NCBI GenBank assembly: GCA_965261315.1 | Contig: CBDHDM010000133.1 | Span: forward strand, 1 to 64,000 | DNA from: Endozoicomonas sp965261315 | GTDB lineage: Bacteria > Pseudomonadota > Gammaproteobacteria > Pseudomonadales > Endozoicomonadaceae | Direction of reading: 5' to 3' | DNA: 64,000 nucleotides | Part shown: positions 57,111 through 64,000 of the stretch, one piece after another | Position numbering within the stretch: the first letter of the stretch is position 1 | How the letters are laid out: each line of letters starts with the position of its first letter | Notes under the pieces: model-generated | What the model saw: only the letters and a program-made list of their open reading frames with translations | The model's database searches: none | Told to the model about the DNA's origin: nothing | Position numbers and translations under genes: made by a program

Positions 57111-57434
57111 TCTGTCCCACAGGCTCTGATTTAAAAGCCAGTGATTGAATTGGTTAATTTATCAGCTAAGAGCCAATTGAGCGCCGCGAAGGATAACGCT
57201 ACAGACAGAAGAGTGCAAAAAAGCATCACCCTGAAAAGTATTATTTAACAGTATTCAAAATATGCTCACTGACAAGGGGTACAAGTCTGTAAACTAAAAA
57301 CGATCTGAAAAAATAATTATTAATACTCTATTAACTTAAAAACCGGTTCATATTGAACAATATTTCAACAGATTTGCGTATAGACTTTATAAAACAACTG
57401 TCCTATGTATTTCTCAGTTTAAAGAGAGTGTCTG
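57111..57434. other. Divergent intergenic region nhaD / ybaK-like
   Basis: About 320 AT-rich bases between divergent genes; no repeat, RNA gene or clear operator recognised. Confidence 0.5.
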
Positions 57435-57935
57435 ATGTCTATCGCTCCAAAACTCCAGGCTTTTCTGAATCATAACCAGGTAGATTATGAAGTGGTCAGT
57501 CACCCTTATTCAGACCGAGCACTCAATACAGCTCATGTCGCCTGCGTTCCTGTTAAAAACATGGCCAAAGCGATTGTTCTTCAGGACGATGATGGCTACG
57601 TAATGGCAATCGTCCCTTCAATGAACAAGCTCATGCTACGCTGGATCAACACCAAGCTTAACCGACACCTGCACCTTGTCAGTGAACATAGCCTTGAGGA
57701 GCTTTTCCCGGACTGTGAGATGGGTGCAGTGCCAGCCATGGGCATCGCTTACGGAATGAAAACCTGCTGGGATGATGAACTCAATGCTGTTCAGGACTTA
57801 TACTTTCAGGGTGGAAACCACCGTGAGCTGATTCACCTCCAGAGAGAACAGTTTAAAAAACTGCTTCAGGGGCAGCCCCATGCAGCTATCAGCTGTGACC
57901 CCGATGAGGCAGACGCATACGCGACTGATAATTGA
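57435..57935 (+). CDS. YbaK/ProX-type aminoacyl-tRNA deacylase domain protein
   Basis: 166-aa single-domain protein. The YbaK fold hydrolyses mischarged aminoacyl-tRNAs. Seen: FLNHNQVDYEVVSHPYSDRA, HVACVPVKNMAKAIVLQDDD (with the conserved Lys), LFPDCEMGAVPAMGIAYGMK and the final strand GGNHRELIHLQREQFKKLL. The exact amino acid edited is not clear. Start ATG with GAGAG upstream. Confidence 0.87.
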   Translation: MSIAPKLQAFLNHNQVDYEVVSHPYSDRALNTAHVACVPVKNMAKAIVLQDDDGYVMAIVPSMNKLMLRWINTKLNRHLHLVSEHSLEELFPDCEMGAVPAMGIAYGMKTCWDDELNAVQDLYFQGGNHRELIHLQREQFKKLLQGQPHAAISCDPDEADAYATDN

Positions 57936-57961
57936 GTATTTCCCGGGGATAAACTGAACAT

Positions 57962-58963
57962 TCAGCGAATCATTTTTTTAACAAAAAGCACCACAAACAG
58001 AGCCAGAGAAAAGCTGCCCGTGAAAGCTTCACAGGCAGCAAAAATCCGGGATAACCCAAGGGGCGTCAAGTCTCCGTACCCCAATGTAGTAAACGTCACG
58101 ACACTAAAATACAGACAATCCAACCAGTAGAGCAGGTTTTGAGATAACCCAGCATTTCCACTGAAGCGAACAACGGTGTCCCCGTCCTGCACACCGGTAA
58201 ACAAGTATACAAATGAGCAAAGCATAATAAGTACGATGGAAAACACGACCACTCGCAATGGAGACTCACCATACCCGCTGATCTTATCCACCAGGTAAGA
58301 GATAAGGCGTTGCCGGGAATATTTCGGCATCTGCAGACGATGAAAAACCCTTTCTCGATAGAAAAAATGGCCCGCCGCAGTCATCATTCCAAGGTGTTCA
58401 CAATGACGCCGAATGTTTCTTGCAGACTCTTCCGCCTCTTCATACATGACAATGGCATTTTCAGGATCTGCTTCAGCTTCTTGCTCCTGATAGAGTTTCT
58501 CTCCCCAGGAAACATGGTCTAACAAACTGTTTTTCAGATTAACCCCCAACAGATTGCAGCCTGCAAGATTTGCGCGGTGTAGATTGGCATTGGAAAGGTT
58601 AGCTTTTAACAGTCGAGTGCCTGATAGATCAATTCGATACAGGTGCGCTTTATGAAGACTGGCACGACTCAGGTCACTATTGATCAGTTGGAATGGTTTG
58701 CTACTGCCGTGATTGACCAAATCCACATTATCAAGATTGGCTTTTCGAAGGATAAAGCCATCCATGGGCTGGCCATTTTTCGCTCTCTCTTCAAGCCTTT
58801 CTTTTACATCGTCACGGGTTTTGTCCGCATCGGGATCGTGCCAGAAACAAAACTGACTTCCCGATTCAGCCAAATCTTTACACCGGCCAGATTTCCCGAA
58901 AAAAGTGCACTGATGCTCTGAAACCTGCAACTGATTCAAACCATGAATCCCATATTTCCCCAT
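57962..58963 (-). CDS. Potassium channel fused to pentapeptide repeats and a Cys/His motif
   Basis: 333 aa. Order: an N-terminal Cys/His cluster (Cys19, Cys28, Cys39, His42: likely metal-binding), pentapeptide-type repeats at about 70-150 (SDLSRASLHKAHLYRIDLSG, ANLSNANLHRANLAGCNL), a charged helix (about 155-190), then an ion-channel-2 module. The module is TM1 about 237-256, the selectivity filter TTLGYGDLTP (TLGYGD 293-298) and TM2 about 306-328. The filter is canonical for K+. The channel has two TM segments, so a tetramer is expected. The cytosolic repeat domain may sense or bind a partner. No obvious operon partner; terminal neighbour is the ybaK-like gene. Confidence 0.87.
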   Translation of the reverse strand: MGKYGIHGLNQLQVSEHQCTFFGKSGRCKDLAESGSQFCFWHDPDADKTRDDVKERLEERAKNGQPMDGFILRKANLDNVDLVNHGSSKPFQLINSDLSRASLHKAHLYRIDLSGTRLLKANLSNANLHRANLAGCNLLGVNLKNSLLDHVSWGEKLYQEQEAEADPENAIVMYEEAEESARNIRRHCEHLGMMTAAGHFFYRERVFHRLQMPKYSRQRLISYLVDKISGYGESPLRVVVFSIVLIMLCSFVYLFTGVQDGDTVVRFSGNAGLSQNLLYWLDCLYFSVVTFTTLGYGDLTPLGLSRIFAACEAFTGSFSLALFVVLFVKKMIR

Positions 58964-59117
58964 AATTTACGGTGCTGACAACGACAAATCTGCCAGTAAA
59001 AGCCCACACTCATGGATATATCGGCGCACTCACGAAGGGATTTAAATAGCCATTCGCTTTACAGATCACCATCTTTTCAACACACTGAAAAGCTCAGGGT
59101 TAACAGAGACTCCTCCC

Positions 59118-59796
59118 ATGAAAATTCTCTTTATACTGACCTCACATGATGAACTCGGTGCTACCGGTGAAAAGACGGGATTCTGGCTTGAGGAGTTTGC
59201 AGCTCCCTACTACCGCTTTCTGGATGCTGGTGCAGACATTACCCTGGTATCTCCTGCCGGAGGCCAGCCTCCGGTTGACCCCAAAAGCCAGCTGCCTGAC
59301 TTTCAAACCGACTCAACCCGACGCTTTGAACAAGACCTGCCTCTACAGGAGAAGCTGGCCAGCACTGGCAAATTAGCAGAGGTTTCTGCTGATAATTATG
59401 ATGCAGTATTTTACCCTGGGGGGCATGGCCCTCTCTGGGATTTAACCAGCGCCTCTGACTCCATTGCCCTTATTGAACGTTTCTACCAACAGGGCAAGCC
59501 GGTTTCTGCTGTATGTCATGCTCCAGCAGTGCTTCTAAAAGCCCTTAACCAAAATGGGGAGTCTCTTATTAAAGGCAAGAAGGTTACTGGATTCAGTAAC
59601 AGTGAAGAGATTGCCGTACAGCTGGAAGAGATTGTTCCTTTTTCTCTGGAAGATGAACTCAAAAAGGCGGGAGGCATTTATACACAAGGCCCCCGACTGG
59701 AATAGTTACCTGATTCAGGATGACCTTATAATAACCGGACAGAACCCAGCCTCTTCGGAAGCCGTTGCCGATGCCGTTATCGCATTACTCGCGTAG
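59118..59796 (+). pseudogene. DJ-1/PfpI family protein (type 1 glutamine amidotransferase-like), frame-disrupted
   Basis: About 225 aa after repair; cytosolic DJ-1 superfamily protein close to HSP31-like or ElbB-like chaperone/glyoxalase members. FLDAGADITLVSPAGGQPPV, AVFYPGGHGPLWDL, VSAVCHAPAVLL (nucleophile Cys-His) and TGQNPASSEAVADAVIALL are characteristic. One extra C in the CCCCC at 59690-59694 stops the frame; removal gives YTQGPDWNSYLIQDD. The last 34 codons are in the next frame as given. Confidence 0.88.
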
Positions 59797-59830
59797 ATTG
59801 CATCTTCAAAAACGCAAGGAACTAAAAACA

Positions 59831-60251
59831 GTGAAAAAATCCGCGATCCTGTGCCTGCTTGCACTTCCGCTAATGATCAACACGAAAGTGCAGGCTGATT
59901 CGGCCGAGCCCCCCCTGCCCCGAGAGTCCAAACTGTGTCAGTAGTCTGGTTTCTGGCAAGCAGAATATTCCACCATTCTATTTCCACGATACCGATAACA
60001 CACAAATTAAGGAAAGACTGGTGAATACGTTGCAGAGCTGGCCCAATGCAGAGGTCATCAGCAGTAATGAACAGGTTGTCATTACTGTTTTTACAACGCC
60101 CTGGCTTAAGTTCAAGGATGACCTGATACTGATTATCCGTCCTGACGGCAGGGTTGATGTTCGTTCTTCCTCCCGTATCGGATATTATGACTTTGGTGCT
60201 AACCGGCGCCGTGTTGAACTGCTGAGAACAACGTTAACTCCAAGTCAATAA
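59831..60251 (+). pseudogene. DUF1499 family exported protein, frame-disrupted
   Basis: About 139 aa after repair, starting at GTG 59831 (AAGGAA upstream). A signal peptide (KKSAILCLLALPLMINTKVQ) is followed by a Pro/Arg-rich stretch and SNCVSSLVSGKQNIPPF, the usual CVSS-type motif of DUF1499. A small alpha-beta domain (TVFTTPWLKFKDDLILIIRP, SSSRIGYYDFGANRRRVELL) follows. Removing one A of the AAA at 59930-59932 restores the frame. Family function is unknown. Confidence 0.8.
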
Positions 60252-60404
60252 GCCAGAAATATCCGATTCCATATGACCGGATACTTACGGCATACCAAAC
60301 TGCGAGCGATTTGTGTGACTTGAACCAGATTATTCTCCCGTATTCTCTTAGTGGTCTCCCCTTTGCTAGAATGGACGGATTTAGGCGACTATAAAGGGTG
60401 ATAG

Positions 60405-61421
60405 ATGATAGCGATCGAAATGTGTGCTGGTGCAGGAGGTCAGGCGCTAGGGTTACATGAAGCTGGTTTTCAACATGCAGCTCTTATTGAAATCGACCAT
60501 CACGCATGTGAAACCTTACGGCTGAATAATAGCCAGCTCAACCTCGGTTGGGATGACATTATTGAAGGTGATCTAAAAGAGTTCGCTAAATCATCGGCTG
60601 GTTTTGCGGGCCGCATCGATCTTGTTGCCGGCGGTGTTCCCTGCCCTCCCTTTAGTAAAGCTGGACAGCAATTAGGGCATGAAGATGAGCGTGACCTATT
60701 CCCCATCGCCTTGCAAGTCGTGAAGAGAGTAAAGCCTAGAGCGGTAATGCTTGAGAATGTCCCCGGACTCTTTGAGGAAAAATTCCGCTGGTATCGAGAC
60801 AAAATATCCTCCGAACTTGCCACTATGGGCTACAAGAGCGAGTGGAAGTTACACCATGCCAGTGATTATGGCGTACCACAACTCAGACCCAGAGTTATTC
60901 TGGTTGCAATGCTTCAAGAAGACTTCCAGCACTTCACTTGGCCGAAACCGGTGGCAGACACCTTAACTGTTGGCGATGCCCTATATGACCTGATCTCAGA
61001 AGGTGGTTGGGAAGGTGCCGACGAATGGCGGGAAAGAGCCAATAAGATTGCTCCTACTTTAGTGGGTGGCTCTAAGAAACATGGTGGACCGGATCTCGGT
61101 CCGACTCGGGCTAAACGCCAATGGCGCGAGCTGGGAGTCAATGCACACCGGCTTGCTAATGATGGTGAGGTACCGGAAAAGGGCTTTGAAGGCGCTATGA
61201 AGCGTGACGGCTCTATTCAAGAAGGCTGTGAAAATATGCCACTCCTGAATGTTAGGATGGCAGCAAGAATACAAGGCTTTCCTGATGACTGGAGCTTCTA
61301 TGGCAGCAAGACCCACGCTTATCGCCAGGTAGGAAACGCTTTTCCTCCCCCTGTTGCCAAGGCTATCGGGATACAGATTATCAAAGCATTACGTGCTGAG
61401 CCAAAGGAATGCGCGGCATGA
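60405..61421 (+). CDS. DNA (cytosine-5) methyltransferase of a GCCGGC-type system
   Basis: 338-aa C5 methyltransferase. Motif I AIEMCAGAGGQALGL, motif IV GGVPCPPFSKAG with the catalytic Cys80, motif VI MLENVPGLF, motif VIII DYGVPQLRPRVILVAM, IX/X near the end (RQVGNAFPPPVAKAIG). Its stop overlaps the ATG of the endonuclease gene as ATGA. The neighbouring enzyme resembles NgoMIV, so the modified site is likely GCCGGC; which C is methylated cannot be told. No separate controller gene. Confidence 0.9.
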   Translation: MIAIEMCAGAGGQALGLHEAGFQHAALIEIDHHACETLRLNNSQLNLGWDDIIEGDLKEFAKSSAGFAGRIDLVAGGVPCPPFSKAGQQLGHEDERDLFPIALQVVKRVKPRAVMLENVPGLFEEKFRWYRDKISSELATMGYKSEWKLHHASDYGVPQLRPRVILVAMLQEDFQHFTWPKPVADTLTVGDALYDLISEGGWEGADEWRERANKIAPTLVGGSKKHGGPDLGPTRAKRQWRELGVNAHRLANDGEVPEKGFEGAMKRDGSIQEGCENMPLLNVRMAARIQGFPDDWSFYGSKTHAYRQVGNAFPPPVAKAIGIQIIKALRAEPKECAA

Positions 61422-62317
61422 GTATATTGTCTCAAGAAAGAACGGACTTTCATCGCTACCTCATCGAGAAGGAAATTCTTACTCGCGCTCACTTCTCTAA
61501 ATTTGGTGCTGGCTACATATGCAGCAATGCAGACAACGGCCAAAAGCACAGTGTTTTGGTTGCAAATTTACTGGCCGACAAAATTGCAAAAAAAACGGGT
61601 GTAACACTGGTAGAGCGCAAGAAAAAAGACGGCCAAACACTGGGTAATGAATTCGAGGAAGCTTGCACTTTATATCTGCAAAATACCTTCCTAAAGCTAG
61701 GCAATCTCAGGCCGGGGAACTGGGAAGTTCAAAAGATCAATAGCAGGAAGCAATCTGTACTCGGCAAGTATGAGCAATATACCCACCTTGCAGAGCTGGG
61801 CCGTTTGGCTTCTGAATATTCTGAGCTGCGTAACTTCTTAGGCGATGGTTACACCGTCGCTCCTGATGTGATTATTGCCCGGATTCCAGAAAGTGACGAA
61901 ATAATTAATAAAGAGACCTGTATTGTTGATAGTAACTCCTGCCACCAAGCAATGCTCAGAGTCGCGAATCATAAGGACGAAATTGCTCATATCCTTCATG
62001 CAAGCGTATCTTGCAAGTTCACCATGCGCTCGGACAGGTCACAGAATACAAGAACCGAAGCACTGAACCTTATCAGAGCCAGAAAAGGGCGCTCTCCGCA
62101 TATCGTCTCCCTAACTTCTGAACCAACAGCCAGCAGAATTGCCTCCCTTGCTCTTGGCACTGGTGATCTGGACTGTGTATATCACTTCGCTTTATATGAA
62201 TTACGTGAGGCTCTGGTTGAGCTGGATGCTGATGACGCCCTTGATCTGCTCGACTCGATGGTTAATGGAAAAAGGCTGAAAGACATCAGCGATCTGCCTC
62301 TTGATTTAGCGGTATAA
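61418..62317 (+). CDS. Type II restriction endonuclease, NgoMIV-like
   Basis: 299 aa. NgoMIV family, which cuts G^CCGGC as a tetramer. From memory the match is strong: YICSNADNGQKHSV, GDGYTVAPDVIIARI with Asp150, LHASVSCKFTMRSDRSQNTR containing Ser198-Cys199-Lys200 (the D..SCK active-site layout of NgoMIV), SEPTASRIASLALGTGDLDC and the tail MVNGKRLKDISDLPLDLAV. Start ATG 61418 overlaps the methyltransferase stop. The pair is inserted just before yffB-dapD, suggesting horizontal gain; I see no flanking repeats. Confidence 0.92.
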   Translation: MSILSQERTDFHRYLIEKEILTRAHFSKFGAGYICSNADNGQKHSVLVANLLADKIAKKTGVTLVERKKKDGQTLGNEFEEACTLYLQNTFLKLGNLRPGNWEVQKINSRKQSVLGKYEQYTHLAELGRLASEYSELRNFLGDGYTVAPDVIIARIPESDEIINKETCIVDSNSCHQAMLRVANHKDEIAHILHASVSCKFTMRSDRSQNTRTEALNLIRARKGRSPHIVSLTSEPTASRIASLALGTGDLDCVYHFALYELREALVELDADDALDLLDSMVNGKRLKDISDLPLDLAV

Positions 62318-62334
62318 CAACACAGTAGACAATA

Positions 62335-62679
62335 ATGATTACTCTTTTTGGAATTCCCAATTGCGACACTATTAAGAAAGCTCGCCGCTGGCTGGAGAAT
62401 ACGGGTATTGAATACCGTTTCCATGACTATAGAAAGGACGGCCTCCAGAAAGACATGCTAAAGCAGTGGGCTGACGAACTGGGGTGGGAAGCACTGTTAA
62501 ACCGCCGTGGAACTACCTGGCGCAAGCTCCCCGAACAAGAGAAGTCTGCCATTGATGCAGAGCGGGCTATTACTCTGATGCTGGAGCAGCCTGCCATGAT
62601 TAAACGCCCCTTACTGGATACGGGCAGCCAGAAGTTGCTGGGCTTTTGTGAAGAACAATACAGCAACTTACTTTCATAA
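62335..62679 (+). CDS. yffB: ArsC/Spx-fold protein YffB
   Basis: 114-aa thioredoxin-fold protein of the arsenate reductase-like family. FGIPNCDTIKKARRWLENTG has one Cys where arsenate reductases place their nucleophile, and HDYRKDGL and RRGTTWRKLP are seen. YffB has no proven arsenate role. In Pseudomonas it also lies directly before dapD. Confidence 0.9.
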   Translation: MITLFGIPNCDTIKKARRWLENTGIEYRFHDYRKDGLQKDMLKQWADELGWEALLNRRGTTWRKLPEQEKSAIDAERAITLMLEQPAMIKRPLLDTGSQKLLGFCEEQYSNLLS

Positions 62680-62705
62680 CAGACGATCAAACTGAAGGAA
62701 TGATA

Positions 62706-63747
62706 ATGAGTAAGCACCATTTCAGTCTGGCCATTGGTATTGGCAGCAAAAACAAGAAAGACCAGTGGCTGGAAGTATTCTACCCCAAACCTATCCTCAA
62801 CCCGGCCCCTGAATTGCTGGATAGCATTGCCAAGCTGGTTAACTATACCGGTGGCAACGAGTTCATTGAACTTGACAGCAAAACCCTGCATGCCCTGGAA
62901 GACCTGTTTGTCGATATTGAGCAAACTGAGCTCGCCACAATTACCGCGCAGTCTTGAAGAGAGTGATCAACCACGGGTCATCACCATTCTGGAAACTGAT
63001 GATGCCCCCACCAGCACACCAGAAGCCTATCTGAAGCTTCATTTGCTTTCTCACCGCCTGGTCAAACCTCATGGTGTTAATCTGCAAGGCATTTTCCCTC
63101 TGCTGCCCAATGTTGCCTGGACCAGTGAAGGCGCTATAGACCTGGAAGAACTCCCCGCTCGCCAGCTGTGGGCTCGTGCTGAAGGCCGTGTTCTGAGCGT
63201 CAATTCAGTGGATAAATTCCCGAAAATGACCGACTACGTTGTACCTGCAGGCGTTCGTATTGCCCATACCGCCAGGGTTCGCCTTGGAGCTTATGTCGGT
63301 GAAGGGACGACCGTTATGCATGAAGGCTTTATCAACTTCAACGCAGGTACCGAAGGGTAAAAGCATGGTTGAAGGCCGTGTTTCCGCTGGTGTTATGGTG
63401 GGTGAAGGTTCTGACCTTGGCGGTGGTTGCAGTACCGATGGGAACACTCTCCGGAAGGTAACAACATTGTGATCTCTGTGGGCGAAAACTGTCTGATCGG
63501 TGCTAATGCCGGCCTTGGCATTCCACTGGGTGACCGCTGCATTATTGAAGCCGGGCTTTACCTCACCGCCGCCAGTAAGGTTCAGGTGCTTGATGACCAG
63601 AGAGATGTCGTTGAAGTGGTGAAAGCGGGAGATCTGTCGGGTAAATCCGACCTGCTGTTCCGCAGAAACTCACTGACTGGAGCACTGGAATGCCTGACCA
63701 ACAAATCCGCCATTGAGCTCAATGATGAGCTGCATTCTCATAACTGA
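62706..63747 (+). pseudogene. dapD: Tetrahydrodipicolinate N-succinyltransferase DapD, frame-disrupted
   Basis: Lysine and peptidoglycan pathway enzyme transferring succinyl to tetrahydrodipicolinate; trimeric left-handed beta-helix. The repaired length of about 345 aa fits the longer Pseudomonas-type DapD. SKHHFSLAIGIGSKNKKDQW begins at ATG 62706 (AAGGA 7 nt upstream). KSMVEGRVSAGVMVGEGSDL and SVGENCLIGANAGLGIPLGD are the catalytic helix region. Four extra bases: TT 62954-62955, GGG 63355-63357, GGG 63440-63442 and AA 63455-63456. Because dapD is generally essential, this is a strong argument that the shifts are sequence errors. Confidence 0.92.
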
Positions 63748-63784
63748 TCCTATCCGTACATTAAAGTACTGGATAGTCTGGATA

Positions 63785-63807
63785 GCCCCGTTGTCTAATA
63801 ACGGGGC
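63785..63807 (+). terminator. Hairpin after dapD
   Basis: GCCCCGTT / AACGGGGC with a 7-base loop, 37 nt after the dapD stop. There is no strong T-run, so termination is likely but not certain. Confidence 0.55.
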
Positions 63808-63844
63808 AATTCACAATTCAATGGACCAGGTCTTTACAATAAAA

Positions 63845-64000
63845 ATGCGTCATACGATTTTTGATACACCCGTCGTTAACAGCTGTTTTCGCCCTTTTAT
63901 CCCGTCTTGGCCTGAAGCTGTTTGGCTGGAAGCTTGAAGGCCAGCGCCCTACCGCCCGCAAGTACGTTATTATTGCCGCTCCGCACACCAGCAACTGGGA
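63845..64000 (+). pseudogene. PlsC-like acyltransferase, partial and frame-disrupted
   Basis: Start of a lysophospholipid/1-acylglycerol-phosphate acyltransferase-like gene. After removing one T of the TTTT at 63886-63889 it reads MRHTIFDTPVVNSCFALLSR, LGLKLFGWKLEGQRP and KYVIIAAPHTSNW, i.e. up to the HxxxxD catalytic motif where the window ends. Runs off the right edge. RBS is weak. Confidence 0.7.

Noticed and set aside
60405..62317. Depletion of GCCGGC sites as proof of restriction activity
   Set aside because: Several sites are visible in the window and I cannot count expected numbers reliably by eye.

Overview
The window looks like a chromosomal segment of a marine, probably host-associated gammaproteobacterium. 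The gene order gatB-gatA-gatC / mreB-mreC-mreD-maf-rng-yhdP / tldD and the yffB-dapD pair are arrangements I know from Pseudomonas and relatives. A steroid-catabolism cluster, many single-copy-looking palindromic elements and the protein style make me think of Oceanospirillales, Endozoicomonas-like; that placement is inference from memory, not a search.

Layout. (1) 1-20.4 kb: steroid degradation genes. They cover 3-ketosteroid isomerase (7.0 kb), a 3-ketosteroid Delta4-(5alpha)-type flavin dehydrogenase, the KshB reductase, the HsaA/HsaB A-ring hydroxylase, HsaD and the HsaE-HsaF-HsaG lower pathway, and C/D-ring (HIP) degradation: FadD3-like ligase, FadE30-like and a second acyl-CoA dehydrogenase, IpdF, a thiolase and a MaoC hydratase. 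KshA, HsaC and a Delta1-dehydrogenase are not in the window. Three divergent promoter regions share an 18-bp inverted repeat (7-4-7) that I propose as the operator of the local steroid regulator. (2) 20.5-24.9 kb: 1-Cys peroxiredoxin, persulfide dioxygenase, DUF1439 lipoprotein, and a CpxR/CpxA two-component pair that reads as one fused frame. (3) 25.8-33.6 kb: tripartite RND pump (adaptor plus inner-membrane pump), M32 carboxypeptidase, PerM-like AI-2E family permease and a Nudix hydrolase. (4) 33.6-54.2 kb: the conserved tldD ... yhdP-rng-maf-mreDCB | gatCAB block, with a TetR-controlled second RND pump sitting between tldD and yhdP. (5) 54.2-64 kb: an unknown protein, PagL-like lipid A deacylase, NhaD, YbaK-like deacylase, a pentapeptide-repeat potassium channel, DJ-1-like protein, DUF1499, an NgoMIV-like type II restriction-modification pair, YffB, DapD and the start of a PlsC-like acyltransferase.

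A second layer runs through the whole window. About 24 one-base reading-frame shifts in 13 genes can all be repaired by removing one base from a run of identical bases; none needs an added base. They even break dapD, which is normally essential, so most of these 'pseudogenes' are more likely +1 run-length errors in the sequence than real gene death. The apparent CpxR-CpxA fusion has the same explanation.

Intergenic space is rich in short palindromic elements: four copies of a CCACAGAG/ACAAAG-type hairpin, two copies of an AAAGGATTTC..GTTGCTAC element, and three different inverted-repeat elements side by side at 46.3-47.0 kb. I saw no tRNA, rRNA, CRISPR array or transposase gene.
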